Shown here one piece after another: positions 44,041 through 55,855 of a DNA stretch of 64,000 nt. Position 1 is the stretch's first letter; every line of letters starts with the position of its first letter. Under the pieces are notes generated by a model that was not told the origin of the DNA, made no database searches, and worked only from the letters and a program-made list of their open reading frames with translations. The DNA is taken from NCBI GenBank assembly GCA_907163375.1, contig CAJQUW010002202.1, positions 1 to 64,000 on the forward strand, given 5' to 3'. Origin of the DNA: Prostheceraeus crozeri. Its lineage: Eukaryota > Platyhelminthes > Polycladida > Euryleptidae. The position numbers and the translations under genes are program-made.

Positions 44041-46676
44041 TCATGCGTAAGTACGATTGAATAACGAAGTGCAATAGGGAATATAGGAATTGTAGCGACT
44101 TTGAGTTTTACATGAAGTCATTGTGTATTGTCTTGAGTATTGAAGAACAGGAGGAAGCAAAGTGTGAAGCACATGACTGACGTCAGACATAGCCAAGAAG
44201 AGTCGAAGTGATTGGACTTCTCTTCTTGAGGACAGTAAAGGAAACTCCTCACATTGGCAATGCCAACCGCAAATGACATGATGAAATCGCTTCTGGATCT
44301 TCTCCAACTTGAAGGCATTCTTACTATTCAAGCCGATGAGAAGTGGATTGCAATATTCCAAAATTGGTAAGACATGATGCTTGTAGACGCTGATGAGTTC
44401 TTTTATTGGAAGCCTAAGTTTCTTTAGGGATCGGATGAGGAATAGACTTCTTGCAGCTTTCTTGCATTGCAAATCAGTGTGCAAGTCCCAAGACAATTGA
44501 GTATCATACGTTATGCCAAGCACTTTCAAAAGTTCCACTGTATGAATAGAGTTTATAGTAAGCGGAATATGAGCAGTTTTCTTAAATAACATGATCTGTG
44601 TCTTCTTTTCATTTAGCAGGAGTCCGTTTCGCTTACACCAATCTTTGACATGTAGGATTTCATTTTGTATGCTTGTTTCGATGTCTGGGACATTTTCACA
44701 GGGAATCAATGTCACAATGTCATCGGCGTACTTCAGCATGAAGTTGTTGGAGCTCGAAGATGTCAAAGAGCCCATGTGAGCTGCGAAGAGGTAAGGGGAA
44801 ACGACTGAGCCTTGCGGCACTCCGGAAGTAACAGAACATTCTTTGCTTTTGATATTGGAGTTCAACACAACTCTTTGACTGCGATCTTTTAGGTAGATGA
44901 TACACCATTGAATGAAAGGATGGGGCAAATTTCCACTATGCAGTGTTCTAACAAGACAGCCATGATCGAGCGAGTCGAAAGCCCTGGAAATATCGAAACC
45001 AATCATCGCAACACAAATGTTCTTTGGTTTATCCATGTTCATAGTCAGTTCGTTGTGCAGAGCAATATGTGCATGAGCAGTGGACGCTTTTGGCTTAAAT
45101 CCAAAACTGTTTGGCCCATAAAGACTCAATAGACCGAGGTTAGGACACATGATTCTAGAATCTTTGCAAAAATTGGAATTTTGGAAATAGGCCTGAGTTC
45201 ATTGATGGATGCACGAGAGGTTTTGGGGACAGGAGTCACATCAGCCAATTTCCAGATTGACGGGACACTTCTAGTTTGTATAGAGAGACAGATCAAGTGG
45301 GTAAGAGGTGGAGCTAGTACATCTCGAGCTGCTTTGAGTAGACGCGGGGAAAGGTTATCACTACCTACTGACTTGTTCGTTTTCAGTTTGCAAAGATAGT
45401 CTTCAACTGTGGCAATATCGATGTCAATATTCCATTCCGAGCGCATACCTCCCTCAATGGAGTTCTCAGACCAACATGTGGGTAGGTTCGGAGACATTCC
45501 TTGAAAAGGAGTCATTAAGATGGGTAGCAGCTTCAACAGGAGAATCAAATGACGAAACAATTTTATCCAAAGGACTTTTCTTATCTTTGTTCGTAATAGC
45601 ATTTACAACGTTCCATAATCCAGTTTTACTTGTACGAGTTTCAGAAGACCAATAGATTTTCGTCCTCGCGATTTGTTCTTTGACTTTGACTTTATAGTGA
45701 TTGTAAAGAGACTGCGATTGTAAAGAGCATAGTCACCTGCTCGAAATGCTTCGAAACGTTTATTGATGGTGTCCTTTATTACGGGCGTAATCCATGGCTT
45801 GTCCCGATTGCTCATCGGCACAACCTTGCATGGGATAATACTTTTTGCGTCATCAATAATGTCGTGGAAAAGGCAGGTTTTTTCTTCTAACGAAGCAGGC
45901 AAGTGATAAAAAGATTGCCAGGGATAGACTCGCAATGCATTAACAAAATTGTCAATGTGGCTTTGACGATAGTCAAAAATCTTGACATATCGGGTAACAT
46001 CAATACGTTCTTTTTTAGACTGAAGGAAAACGGAGGAGTGATCTGAATTCCCCAGGGGAGGCATAATCACTGACTGGTTATAATTTTCTGAGAAACGCTT
46101 GGTCATCAGGATTTTGTCTAAAGTCGCGGTACCTCGAGTAGGAGCATTAACAATATTACTGATACTGAGGTTCGTTTCCAAATTCTTAAGAGGCCACTGG
46201 TTCAGGTCGCCCGCAATAATAAGCTCACTTTCAGTTGCAAAGTTCAGGATGGAGTCAGCATTACTTATTATCAGATCGCTGATATTATGATACTGTGTAG
46301 AGCTGATATTGGGAGGAATGTAAATTGCCAAAATTACCACATCAGACCGCGGAAGTTTCAACCAGATATGCTCTGCTTCTATTCTTTCTGTATTCTCGAA
46401 AATAATTCTTTCACTTTGTAGACCATCACGCACGTAAACGCAAACGCCGCCTCCACGTCTACCGTCTACACGATCATGACGATAGAGGCTGGAGTAGTTA
46501 GGAATTATCAGCAACTGATCGTCTAAGTCAGAGTGAAGCCAGGTTTCACAGATGACGACGATATCAGGACGCATGGCAGATGTAAGAGCATGTAGTTCGT
46601 CCAATTTGCGTACTATAGATTGGGAATTTATCAATAAAATAGAAGGACTGTTATTGGGTAGCGTTAAAAAATTCAA
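44041..46676 (-). pseudogene. LINE ORF2: endonuclease and reverse transcriptase
   Basis: Starts at 46676 with an ATGA overlap with the ORF1 stop. Endonuclease motifs are LLINSQSIVRKLDEL, VICETWL, RGGGVCVYVRDG, IAGDLNQWPL and the terminal GNSDHSSV. The RT blocks are VGSDNLSPRLLK, FDISRAFDSLDH, VTSGVPQGSVVSPYLF and LKYADDIVTL, followed by LGITYDTQLSWDLH and the C-terminal region to 44041. About 870 codons in total. Frameshifts lie near 45700, 45500 and 45150. The motif style (SGVPQGS, YADD) fits the CR1/L2 group. Confidence 0.9.
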
Positions 46677-47497
46677 TGAAAATCCGAGATGCTTTTCTTA
46701 CAAATAATTCTATTACTACGGATAACTACATCTTCTCCATTCTTTCTTCGTTGGTGTAATTCATCATTGAGCATTTTCCGCTGCATTTGTTGCGCAGGAG
46801 TGAGGTCGGGGTTGATGAAGACTTTGCTGAATGCTTCCGATTCACGAAGTTGTCGAGCCTTTCGGAGAACAGTCAGTTTATCTTCATAATTCTTGAGCTT
46901 CAACCGGAGAAGTCGATTTCCATCTCGATTTGGTTTTCTGATCCTTCTAATTTCTGAGATCTCAGCAGAGTCTGCCTCAATTTTTTCAAGCATTTCGTCT
47001 ACCTTTTCCATGTCACATTTCGACCTTTCTGCTATACTTCCAGACACAGATTCCGGAATACCCCGAACTACGAGGTTGTTTTCACGCCATTTCCTTCTCT
47101 CAATTTCATTGAATAGATCTGTTGAGAATGAATGGGTTGAGGATTGTAGGTCATGAAACTGACTCTCGAGATCATTGCATTTCTTATTAAGAAAAGACTG
47201 ATGCAGCTGGGTGTACTTATCTTGCAAGTTATCAACCTTAGAAACAAGGATGGATACCTTATCAATGAAAGGGGAAAGTTTCTCGTTCAGTAATTTGTCA
47301 AATAACTGGTAAATATCGTCAATATTGGCATTTGTTACATCACTAGATTTTTGTTGCCGAATGGCAAGCAGTGCAGTAATAAGATCTTCCTTCTTGATAC
47401 TGCCCTTTCGACCTAACAGTTCATTGTCTGACATGGCCAGGATAGCATCACTACTGCTAGAAGACATTTCTTGTTCTGTATTGACAAGCGATGACAC
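46673..47497 (-). CDS. LINE ORF1 protein (RNA-binding, coiled coil), intact
   Basis: 274 codons without a stop. The N-terminus is Ser-rich, the middle is a predicted coiled coil (FIDKVSILVSKVDNLQDKY), then comes RRKWRENNLVVRGIPES, the start of the RRM-like fold typical of CR1/L2 ORF1 proteins, and a basic C-terminal domain (NRLLRLKLKNYEDKLTVL). ORF1p binds element RNA. The intact frame contrasts with the broken ORF2. Confidence 0.85.
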   Translation of the reverse strand: MSSLVNTEQEMSSSSSDAILAMSDNELLGRKGSIKKEDLITALLAIRQQKSSDVTNANIDDIYQLFDKLLNEKLSPFIDKVSILVSKVDNLQDKYTQLHQSFLNKKCNDLESQFHDLQSSTHSFSTDLFNEIERRKWRENNLVVRGIPESVSGSIAERSKCDMEKVDEMLEKIEADSAEISEIRRIRKPNRDGNRLLRLKLKNYEDKLTVLRKARQLRESEAFSKVFINPDLTPAQQMQRKMLNDELHQRRKNGEDVVIRSNRIICKKSISDFH

Positions 47498-48020
47498 ACA
47501 AATTGACGTAGTTGATGACGTAGGATTTAATCAATAAATCACAGCCCGGCCGACAAGGGTTCTTTTAGACAGCAGGATTGATTGTCGCGAAATCAGCTGT
47601 GACTTACGTAAATCAGCTGTCAAAAGTGAATGTAACACTGTTGATTGTTGGAGGTCGCAATCCAGAGAGCTGGCGATCGATGATGACGCAATACACGTTC
47701 AACCAGAACCAGATCTACCACAAAGATCAACGCAAGAATATTGAGCCAAAATTAGACCAGGTGGACACAGGGGAATTCCAAGACACAAGAAGGTGTCACG
47801 AACCAGCGATGAACAGATATCACTTCAGCAACTTGAAAAGATTGCCAAAAAATGGAATTTCCACATAACCAGCCCGTCAATGATCCAATTAATGAGCACA
47901 ATACGTTGCACGAAGACACGACGATTCAGACGATGTAAGTTTTATACCAAGAAGCTAACAAAGCCCAAAGATATCAGATAAGTTGCACAGACGTCAAGAC
48001 AGTCGCGAGCGTACAACCAT

Positions 48021-48320
48021 TCACCAGCGATGCAGCGATATACAGTTCACCAGATATACAGTGGACTTCGGATCATCGCTGAGATCTTTGATGATTTTGT
48101 CGGACAACTCGATGTAACTCTCATACTGGTTCTTAACTTCATTCAGCAATGCCTTCAAATTCGCAATTTCTTCACTACATTTCACGTACTTCTGCGATGT
48201 CTCTTTACCTGACAAGCTCAAAGCTTCTTCGTTTTTATTGCTAGCATTGTTAAGTTTTAGCTGTAGCTGCTTCAAAAGTCGTTTGTATTTCGATTGGGGT
48301 ATAAGTCTAGTTACAGGCAT
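48021..48320 (-). pseudogene. BEL/Pao gag N-terminal piece (5' of the LINE insertion)
   Basis: ATG start at 48320 (MPVTRLIPQSKYKRLLKQLQ), then a coiled-coil-like region ending IIKDLSDDPKS near 48060. After that the frame enters unrelated (LINE) sequence. The gag frame resumes at about 43870 as YEDESSRETVN. Assignment to the same BEL element rests on orientation, order and similar amino-acid make-up. Confidence 0.55.
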
Positions 48321-48454
48321 ATTTTACGGAATTTTCTATTCGTGTCAGATTTTAGTCTTTGAGCGCTTTATAGCTTTAGAATGTCTTAGGAATTATATTT
48401 CATAAGCTTAGTTGACTAGATTACGGATCATTTAGACGCTCTGCTACCATTTTA

Positions 48455-50036
48455 TGTGCCGACAAGTAAAAGCGTCATTTGTTGTCAAGGATTCTAGAAA
48501 TTATATTGAATTCGAAACATTTACAGATCATCACAATTTACATTTATTTGCTGAATACAAACAGAAGCATTACTCTATAATCGCAGCACAGAGATTGCAG
48601 TGTTGCGACATCAATGAAGCGAATATACTCCTCTGCATTTCAATGCGATGGCAGTGACAACGATGTTTTTGTTCCCAGTTTCAAATCCGTGAAGTCGTCG
48701 TTATACTACAAGCGAAGTGAACATCTGCCACCACAGCCACAGTCTTTGTCAGAAGTCAAGATTGAAGGAGAGTGGACTAAAACAAAGACCGGTTTGGACT
48801 TCCTTCAGATTGATAATGGCACAGAGAAAAAAATTCTGGTATTTTTTACGATTCCGAATCTCCGAATTCTTGCCTCGGCGAAATCCATTTTCATAGATGG
48901 AACTTTCTATGTAGCTGCTCGTCTGTTTTACCAGCTCTATGTCATATACACCCACTCATTCGACGTCTTGATTCCGGTTTGTTATGCTCTTCTGCCAGAC
49001 AAATCGGAAGAAACATACAAGAGACTTTTCGATATGATCAAAGTGAAAGCCCATCAGTTCAACATGGAGATCAGACCCGAAATCGTTCAGGTGGAATTTG
49101 AACGGGCGGTGATCAACGCTGTCGCTCATTTTTTCCCGAACTCGTCCATTCGAGGCCGCTATTTTCACTTCACCCAATCGATCTGGCGAGGAGTTCAGAG
49201 ATATGGCCTCTCACAAGTCCACACAGACAACTCAACAGTCGCAACACTTGTGCGAAGAGCTCTTGGATTGCCATTTCTGCCCATGGACAAAATTGACGAT
49301 GTTTGGCTGAGAGTGATCGGTGAGTGCCCCACGGAATGCCAGGATTTCGTTGACTACGTCACCTCAACCTATGTCGATGACATCGATGCCCTGTTCCCCA
49401 GAGAATTATGGAGCCACTACGACAATGAAAGCGGTATTCGTACCAACAATGCTTTGGAAACCAGGAATGCAAAGTTTAGAACGGTAGTACATTTACATAC
49501 AGCATATTCTACAATGCATGCATAATACATGCATCTTCATTTTATTTAGTGTTCCTGTACAATACATGTATCATTGATTTATTTGATTGATTGATTGAAT
49601 GTCATAGCTATAGTCAGTATAGTGCATAATTGTTAGACCGTTATAATAGCTTTCATCATTTACAAATTTTCTATCCGGTAGTTCTGTGCATATAGGCCTA
49701 TTAGTGATTTGTTAACTTTTAACTTTTCATGATAGCTCTATTTGGTAGACAATGAGAAGAACGTAAGTTCTATTTACTGTTTCACTCTTTTCTTCTGCAG
49801 ATTTTTGAACGTCATCCCAACATATTCAAGTTCATAGAATGCCTCCAGGAGATTCAACAGGTCGAGGAATCTCGAATTCGAATGCTGAGGACAGGAGCGT
49901 CACCGTCGAAAGTACGCCAGAGCAACCTCTAGACTCCAACGTCTGAAGCGGAGACTGGAAGCCGGTGAATTGGACGCATGGGAGTATAGTGGACTCTGCA
50001 ATTTGGTCTCAACATCTCAGAAGTTGAGAAAATAAA
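48455..50036 (+). pseudogene. FLYWCH/MULE transposase gene with a GT-AG intron
   Basis: The first frame (48454-48657) has a FLYWCH-like tail (CRQVKASFVVKDSRNYIEFE, then TDHHNLH). A shift near 48610 leads to a 290-codon open frame with the MULE domain: VKIEGEWTKTKTG, FIDGTFYVAARLFYQLYVIY (first catalytic Asp), FERAVINAVAHFFPNSSIRG, FHFTQSIWRGVQRYGL and RTNNALETRNAKFRT. The usual second catalytic Asp (TDFE) reads VEFE here. The frame continues across an intron at 49484-49800 to FERHPNIFKFIECLQEIQQVE. A frameshift near 49912 precedes the C-terminal helix (QRLKRRLEAGELDAWEY), ending at TAA 50036 with an overlapping AATAAA. Confidence 0.85.
49484..49800 (+). other. Spliceosomal intron in the MULE gene
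   Basis: The phase-0 donor ACG|GTAGTA and acceptor TTCTTCTGCAG|ATT join two halves of a conserved motif (KFRT / IFERHPNIFKF). A pyrimidine-rich tract precedes the acceptor. 317 bp. Confidence 0.75.
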
Positions 50037-50741
50037 AGATACATGTGTATTCAATTTGTTGTTCTTATTTCAATTTTGCGTGAACAGCACAGTGCGGTAC
50101 AGTATTAGAAAGCAACTTTTTTATTTTTTATTAGCAGATGTAGTCAATTTGTATTTATACACGTAGCATAGGCTACATGCAGGCACTGGACAATCATTTG
50201 GAAGCAGCTTTAAAGGCATCGGCATCTAACAATATAATTTGAACCAAATGTCCATTCCTTATGCTATTGTTGTGACAGCAAGCAGATAAGCAATTGATAA
50301 GTAGACAAATTGACAATTAAGTGTCACAGCGTGTGGTAATTCTTGATTTTGATAGTGAATCTGGTGAATTGGAATACTTATTCTTGGATCGCGAGAAGTG
50401 GAATCTTGTGATTTGGAAACAGTGCTAAACGGATCTGACGAAATGGAATCCTGTCAAATGGATGTCACCGTTCTCCGAATTATGAGCTAGCTCGTTGGCT
50501 TTGCTCTGTTCTTCAACCTGTCTGCGACTTCTTTGGTCACTTTTCTCTTTAAAGACAGTTTTGAGTTTTCAAATTTTATTCGTGATTGCAACATCATGGA
50601 TTTGAAGATGTGCTCACTTGATGTTACGTCTTATAGTTTTGTTGGCTATAAAGTTCAATAGCAAATGTACACATTAGTCACTTAGCATCGTCTTTTGATT
50701 TTCATATTTTGTTAAAAAGCTATGTAAAGTTATAATGCGCT

Positions 50742-50801
50742 CATCATTATTTGTGGCATTCTTCATATACAAAGTTGCCAATGGGACACAATTCTTCAAA
50801 A
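50742..50801 (+). repeat. Isolated copy of a Penelope-like 5' end
   Basis: Matches 40676-40735 and then diverges. No coding remnant follows. Confidence 0.8.
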
Positions 50802-53800
50802 TATATTTATCACCCAACAAATGATTCTCCAAACGAAGAAATAAAATGTGATCTCTAGCTTAGTTATGAGTGAAAAATTAGCGAATCATGCTTAGAAGAG
50901 TCCCAACCCAGGGGCAAGAAGCCATAGTCGAAATGGCAAATTTTGTACAGTTGTAATTTTTTCTTAAAAACCTGATGCAAGCCACAGATTGTATACCACA
51001 GTTTATCTGCTGAACTAACTTCCCGTTGCGGGAGTTCTACATCCACTTTCACGATCCCTCTCAGGACACCAACCTATAAAACAAAATAGTAATTTTATGC
51101 TTACTTTATAAGTATAGCGATGGCATCTAATATCTCGTATTTCGCTTTTGTTTTAAACCATTAGAAGTTTAACACATAAATTGTTAAAGTCATAGAATAG
51201 GGAATTGATAGAGCACACTCGTGCCATTTAGTATATCATCTAAATTATAGAATGATGGGAATTCATCATGCCAGCACCAGTCTCTGCATACTATTCATGT
51301 CTGCAAGTTGAACTAGAAAACCACCGCACGGATTTACGTTCATTGTTCATATAGCGCTACTGTTTTAGAAGCTCAGTCTACAATGCGTTCGCAAGTATAA
51401 GTTGTAAAAAGTATTTATATTTCCATAAATTTTTACAAGACAAGCTATTACTACACAAAAAAAACAAAGGGTCATGAAGTCACAAAGTCAGGGGGGGAAA
51501 GGGTTCAATTCAGCAGGAGAGTTATAATTGGCGGGGCATTACAGCGCGTTATACTAACGCTCAAACGCCTGTAGAAATCTGTTGTTGTATTTTTGAGAGG
51601 CATCTGCTGCTGTATAGATAGACGGACAGCAAATCTTCTCAAAAATTCATTTGGAATGTCACCAAATTCTCCAAAAACAGACATTGCAAATGGAACACAC
51701 ATCCAGCGAAGGCGATCACATTTCTCGCCATTGTGTTCACAAAAATGAAACAGTGACTTCTACGGTGCATGTTTCAGTAAAGAATAAAGTCAGATGCAGC
51801 TGCCAAATAACTCTAGTCGTTTTATGTGTTTTTCATGAGAATCCACAATATATATAGAGGCTACATGAGTGGCCTACTGATGTAATATTCAATCGACCAG
51901 CAACGACTATTTTTTAGTAACAAATATATTACAGCAGCCTGATACTAACTTCATGATTGATAAATTTGTAGAATAATGTTTGTCAAAGTAACAGGATTAG
52001 AAAAAATCTGCAAGGTGGAATATTAACGAAAAGATAAGATGCAATCTAAGGATATCAAAAACAGCCAAATGTGACAGTTATGGTAGCTCAATGAAGTAGA
52101 AGAAATTTAGATGCAAATTTTCATTGTATTTTTAATGACATGCAGCCAACTAATGATTTAGTATCTAAGTAGGGCATTTTTATGCGTAGATTTTGGGTGG
52201 TTCTCAGAATATGGGGTTGGTTCTCAGTGAGAATTATGAGTTTGAAAATACGAAGTTTTCATCGAAATTTCAAATAACAATTTCGTTGGATACAAGATGA
52301 CTACATTGCCAAATACGATTCTGTAGAATGCATCATGATTTTTTATAATTTGGCCAGTTCGCACTATGTGGGGCACTGTGTGTTCGCACTATGTTCGCAC
52401 TATCTCAGTGATAAAATTGCGTTTTGAGAAAAGCAGTGGAAAGTTTCCGTTTATTTGTGTTTCCTTAAGTGCAAGGACGATTGAACTTTCAACTTGCGCT
52501 GATCTGAAGCATCAATTGGCGTTTTTTAATAATGCGGGTGGTTTCCAGTTATTGGGGCTAATTCGCTGTAACAGCGTCAATTCTAATTTTGTGAATAATT
52601 TAAGACGCTGATTCTTTTCAATCTTTCCATTTGACTTTTGTTTTGGTTAATCTTTTTATAATGACAAGATTATAAGATCATACTTAAGTATGGCTAGTTC
52701 CCTTTTTTGTGGCTATTCAGCAAACGTATGGCTAGTTATCATTTTACTTGTTACCTATCTTCACTCCATCTATCGTAAATTACAACCGCTCAAATCCCTG
52801 ACTGCTACAGACGTCTTGCATGTGTCAGTGATTAATTTGTGATTGATTTAGGAATTTTTGATTGTCTTGCAGCTTATTTCCCTGTAATCGCTAATGTATT
52901 TTATAGAAAAATGACAAGAAAAAATTGCATGATTTGCGAGTAGAAAATACGACTGGAACTTAAAGTTAAAAATTAAACATGGGTATTTACAATTCCTGAT
53001 ATTTTTATTTATCCGATATTTGATATTCTGATATTTTTATTTAGATTATCAATAGGAAGACCTAGGAGACTATGAATTCAAGAAAATTGCATATGAATTG
53101 ATGCAATCTACCAAGCTATGTGCAAGCAGCCACAAAACATTCCAATCAAGTCATAATTCCACTTTAGATCGGCACATTAAAACGGTTTGATATTTGAATG
53201 CACGAAAAACAAGGATTTCAAAATATGCAACTGCACATGTCGGGCAATCATTCAAAATCAAAAATGAGCTTGTGATGATTCTCGTCTTCGTATCTGAGGA
53301 GGAATGGGAATGGATTAACAAAAATGCTGAAGGCAAAGCATCTGGAAAGTCGTCGTTTCTACGTGATCATCTGCATATAAGTATCAATTGTCTCTTCCTG
53401 AAAAGAGAATGGAACAGGTTTCTGATAAGGCAAACTGGATAGTAAACCTCTCCTGTAAAGAGGTGACTGATGATCAGATCAATATTCTACGAGGGGGTTA
53501 AACTTTTCTCTAACCCCTCGTAATATATTCCCAAATCTAAAATGACAGCTTCAATTGAGAATGGAATAAGGCGCGCGTGTCCAGCTCTAAATCTATTATT
53601 CGCACCCAATTTGGTAAAGCTTTGCAGTCAGAAGCTTCCATATCCCCATCTAACTCAAGCGGAATATCAGTATTCGAAAGGTTGTGCACCGCCCTAAAAA
53701 GGCAGAGCAACGGTAATAATGGACCGGTCATCTTATGACGAGAAATCCCTCTCCTTGTTCGTAAATAAGTTGACTTATGAGGACTGACGAAGGATCCCAC

Positions 53801-54035
53801 AAAATCCACAGAGAAAAATGAACCAAGATTCTTCGCTACCAAGAACGAAAGCAACGTCTCAGATGCTTTGCATTTCAATCTACGACGAGAAGACGGTTTG
53901 TACACTTAGATGCACTGAAACACGAAACAACTTATCACAAATTATTGAATAGAAAATCGGGCTAGAATCCATTTTTTCCTCAATTGTAGGAAGCCCAAAA
54001 AACACGATCAGTGCATACAAAGCGAATCTTTTATT
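50802..54035. other. Long region without a recognised gene
   Basis: AT-rich sequence. Short open frames such as 53194-53442 (plus) and 53537-53905 (minus) show no similarity I recognise. A small cluster of GTTCGCACTATG repeats lies at 52358-52402. Confidence 0.5.
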
Positions 54036-54080
54036 CTGCTGAAGCCTTTCGACCAACACCGTCGGTCATCATCAGAGCCA
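54036..54080 (-). ncRNA. Hammerhead-ribozyme-like motif
   Basis: Minus strand: GGCT (54079-54076), core CTGATGA (54075-54069), one T, helix II GACCGAC/GTTGGTC with GGT loop (54067-54051), GAAA (54050-54047), helix III AGGCTT (54047-54042, palindromic with G-U pairs), cleavage base C (54041), then AGC, pairing with GCT. It lies about 400 bases 3' of a Penelope-like GIY-YIG domain on the same strand. Confidence 0.7.
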
Positions 54081-54475
54081 CTAACCAACCAACTAAAGCA
54101 CACAGCCAAACTGCATACACGGAGCAAAACTCACACAACTTGCTACACACTAGAGACACATAGAAATACGACTTCATAGAAATAGACAATAGGAGATCAA
54201 GTGCACGAGAACTAACGCTACAAAATGAATTCACAAGGAAACTGGAAACCACATGAAGTTAATAAGACAAAGAAAAACACATGCAACAATTAACATGCAA
54301 TTCTTTGTTGATAAAAAATAATAAATAAATAAAAATAATTAAAAAATCAATAAAACTCACAAAAAATAAAAGAAGTAAATAAAATTAATAAAATTAAAAA
54401 TAAAATTTTAATAACGAAAGTAGAATGAAATGTACAGAGAAAATTTTAAAAAAATTACAGTAAAAGAATGAAAAG

Positions 54476-54886
54476 TCATAGAGCACTTAAAAAATTGCTG
54501 AGACAGTGCTTCACTCTATTGCTTGAGTTCCGGCGCTTCGTCCACACAGCCTCCTTCACTACACGTCTTCTCCAGGTCTTTTCCTTCTCCAAGATCGACA
54601 TCTGATCGAATGCAATCACGTGTTGCTCCTCAACGGCGTGTCGAGCCACCTCAGAACGCTTGACGTCCATTTCCCTCACAGCACGAACATGCTCTTTCTT
54701 CCTTTCTCCCAAAGTGCGAGACGTCTCCCTTACATACGAGTAAATCCAGGAGCAGTCGTAGTTCTCACAGGGAATCTCATACACAGAGCCAAGACCCAGA
54801 CCAGGAGAAGGCCGTTGCTTTACGAGCCGACTTCGTAGAGTTGAGAGAGGCTTCAGGGATACGCGAACGTCGAAGTCACTCAGCAC
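54476..54886 (-). pseudogene. Penelope-like element, GIY-YIG C-terminus
   Basis: 136 codons: GSVYEIPCENYDC (GIY block), WIYSYVRETSRTLGERKKEH (YVGET block, with the glycine replaced by Arg), SEVARHAVEEQHVIAFD, and EKEKTWRRRVVKEAVWTKRR with the catalytic Glu. This is the canonical C-terminal nuclease of Penelope-like elements. Upstream RT is missing. Confidence 0.88.
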
Positions 54887-54899
54887 AGCCGTGATTCTC

Positions 54900-55656
54900 T
54901 CCGATCGCGGATAATAATATCACAAATTATTGTTCTTCGGAAATAAGTTGCTTCTTCGATGCTGTATATTAGTATTTCCCAAATTTTTGACAGGCAGAAC
55001 GTCAGTCATCTTTCAGAGCAAGTGACAATGAAATCGCAATGTCCAGGCGATATTCATCAGCTACAATGGAAAACATTTCATGGCATCAATCAAGCGGAAC
55101 AAATGTAAATTACCATGTAGATGCAGCACTAAGAAATGGAGACATACAATCACAGCAACAAAGGACAAAACAAAAGTAACACAATAATGAAATCAGAACA
55201 CTACAAATACGTGTGTCGTGCATATACAGGCAAATTAGACTAGTAGGCATAAATAATCGAAAAACAAAATAAAATTATCTGGAATGAAAACTCTCATTAA
55301 AAATACTAATAGATGGACATAGAAAAGTAAAAAAAATAATTGTGCATCAAGCATCAACTAAAATAAGAACAAAAAGCTGGAAACCAAACAGCAAAAACAA
55401 CGTAAGTACAAGCGCTAAACAGAAAAATGTAAACACATAACGCTAAAACCAAATTGAAATACAGCTAAATTAAGATGAAACTGATATCGAAACAAAAATA
55501 AATAAATGAAATATAAATGATAAATTAAAAATTAAAAAAAACTTGATAATAAAAGAAGGAATGATAGGGAAATCACTTAAAAGTTAATCAAAGACAAAAG
55601 TAGCAATCTGGAATGCCTACCAATTCGGCCGTGCGGGTAAAGCGCTGTCAACACGG
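54900..55656. other. A-rich region without a gene
   Basis: Low-complexity AT-rich DNA, strongest at 55130-55600. A similar A-rich tract lies at 54300-54470, 3' of the GIY-YIG fragment. Confidence 0.5.
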
Positions 55657-55855
55657 GTGAAACGGCATCGAGTAGCATCGCGTTTATTTCAAGCTGAGAA
55701 AACTACTGTTGCTTTGTTTCCTGTTGAAGGACATCAGATTGAATGGAATAAGCCGACTGCGATAGCCAAGGAAAGAAGCTACCGAAAACGAATTTTCAAG
55801 GAATCTTGTCACATAAGACGTTGTGCTTTAATCGCACGGCCGAATCGGTAAGCAT
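55657..55855 (+). pseudogene. Second Penelope-like GIY-YIG C-terminal fragment
   Basis: The frame reads VEGHQIEWNKPTAIAKERSY followed by KRIFKESCHIRR, the GHxIDW ... RxxxKRxxKEAxHI pattern at the end of Penelope-like nucleases. The GIY and YIG blocks themselves are missing. It is a different family from the minus-strand fragment at 54.5 kb. Confidence 0.7.

Larger units (their letters stand above)
43876..48050 (-). mobile_element. CR1/L2-like LINE inserted in the BEL/Pao remnant
   Basis: Nearly full-length two-ORF LINE on the minus strand, ending in a short (TTA)n tail (plus-strand ATAATAATAATAAT, 43875-43889). BEL/Pao gag sequence lies on both sides in the same orientation (43870 and below; 48055-48320), so the LINE inserted into gag. 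The exact 5' end and a target duplication could not be fixed. Confidence 0.75.

Noticed and set aside
42226-48613. LTRs of the BEL/Pao element
   Set aside because: The right copy is part of the FLYWCH/MULE coding region and the copies do not have LTR-like ends.
53537-53905. 122-codon minus-strand open frame as a host gene
   Set aside because: No recognisable domain, no start context, and composition similar to noncoding flanks.
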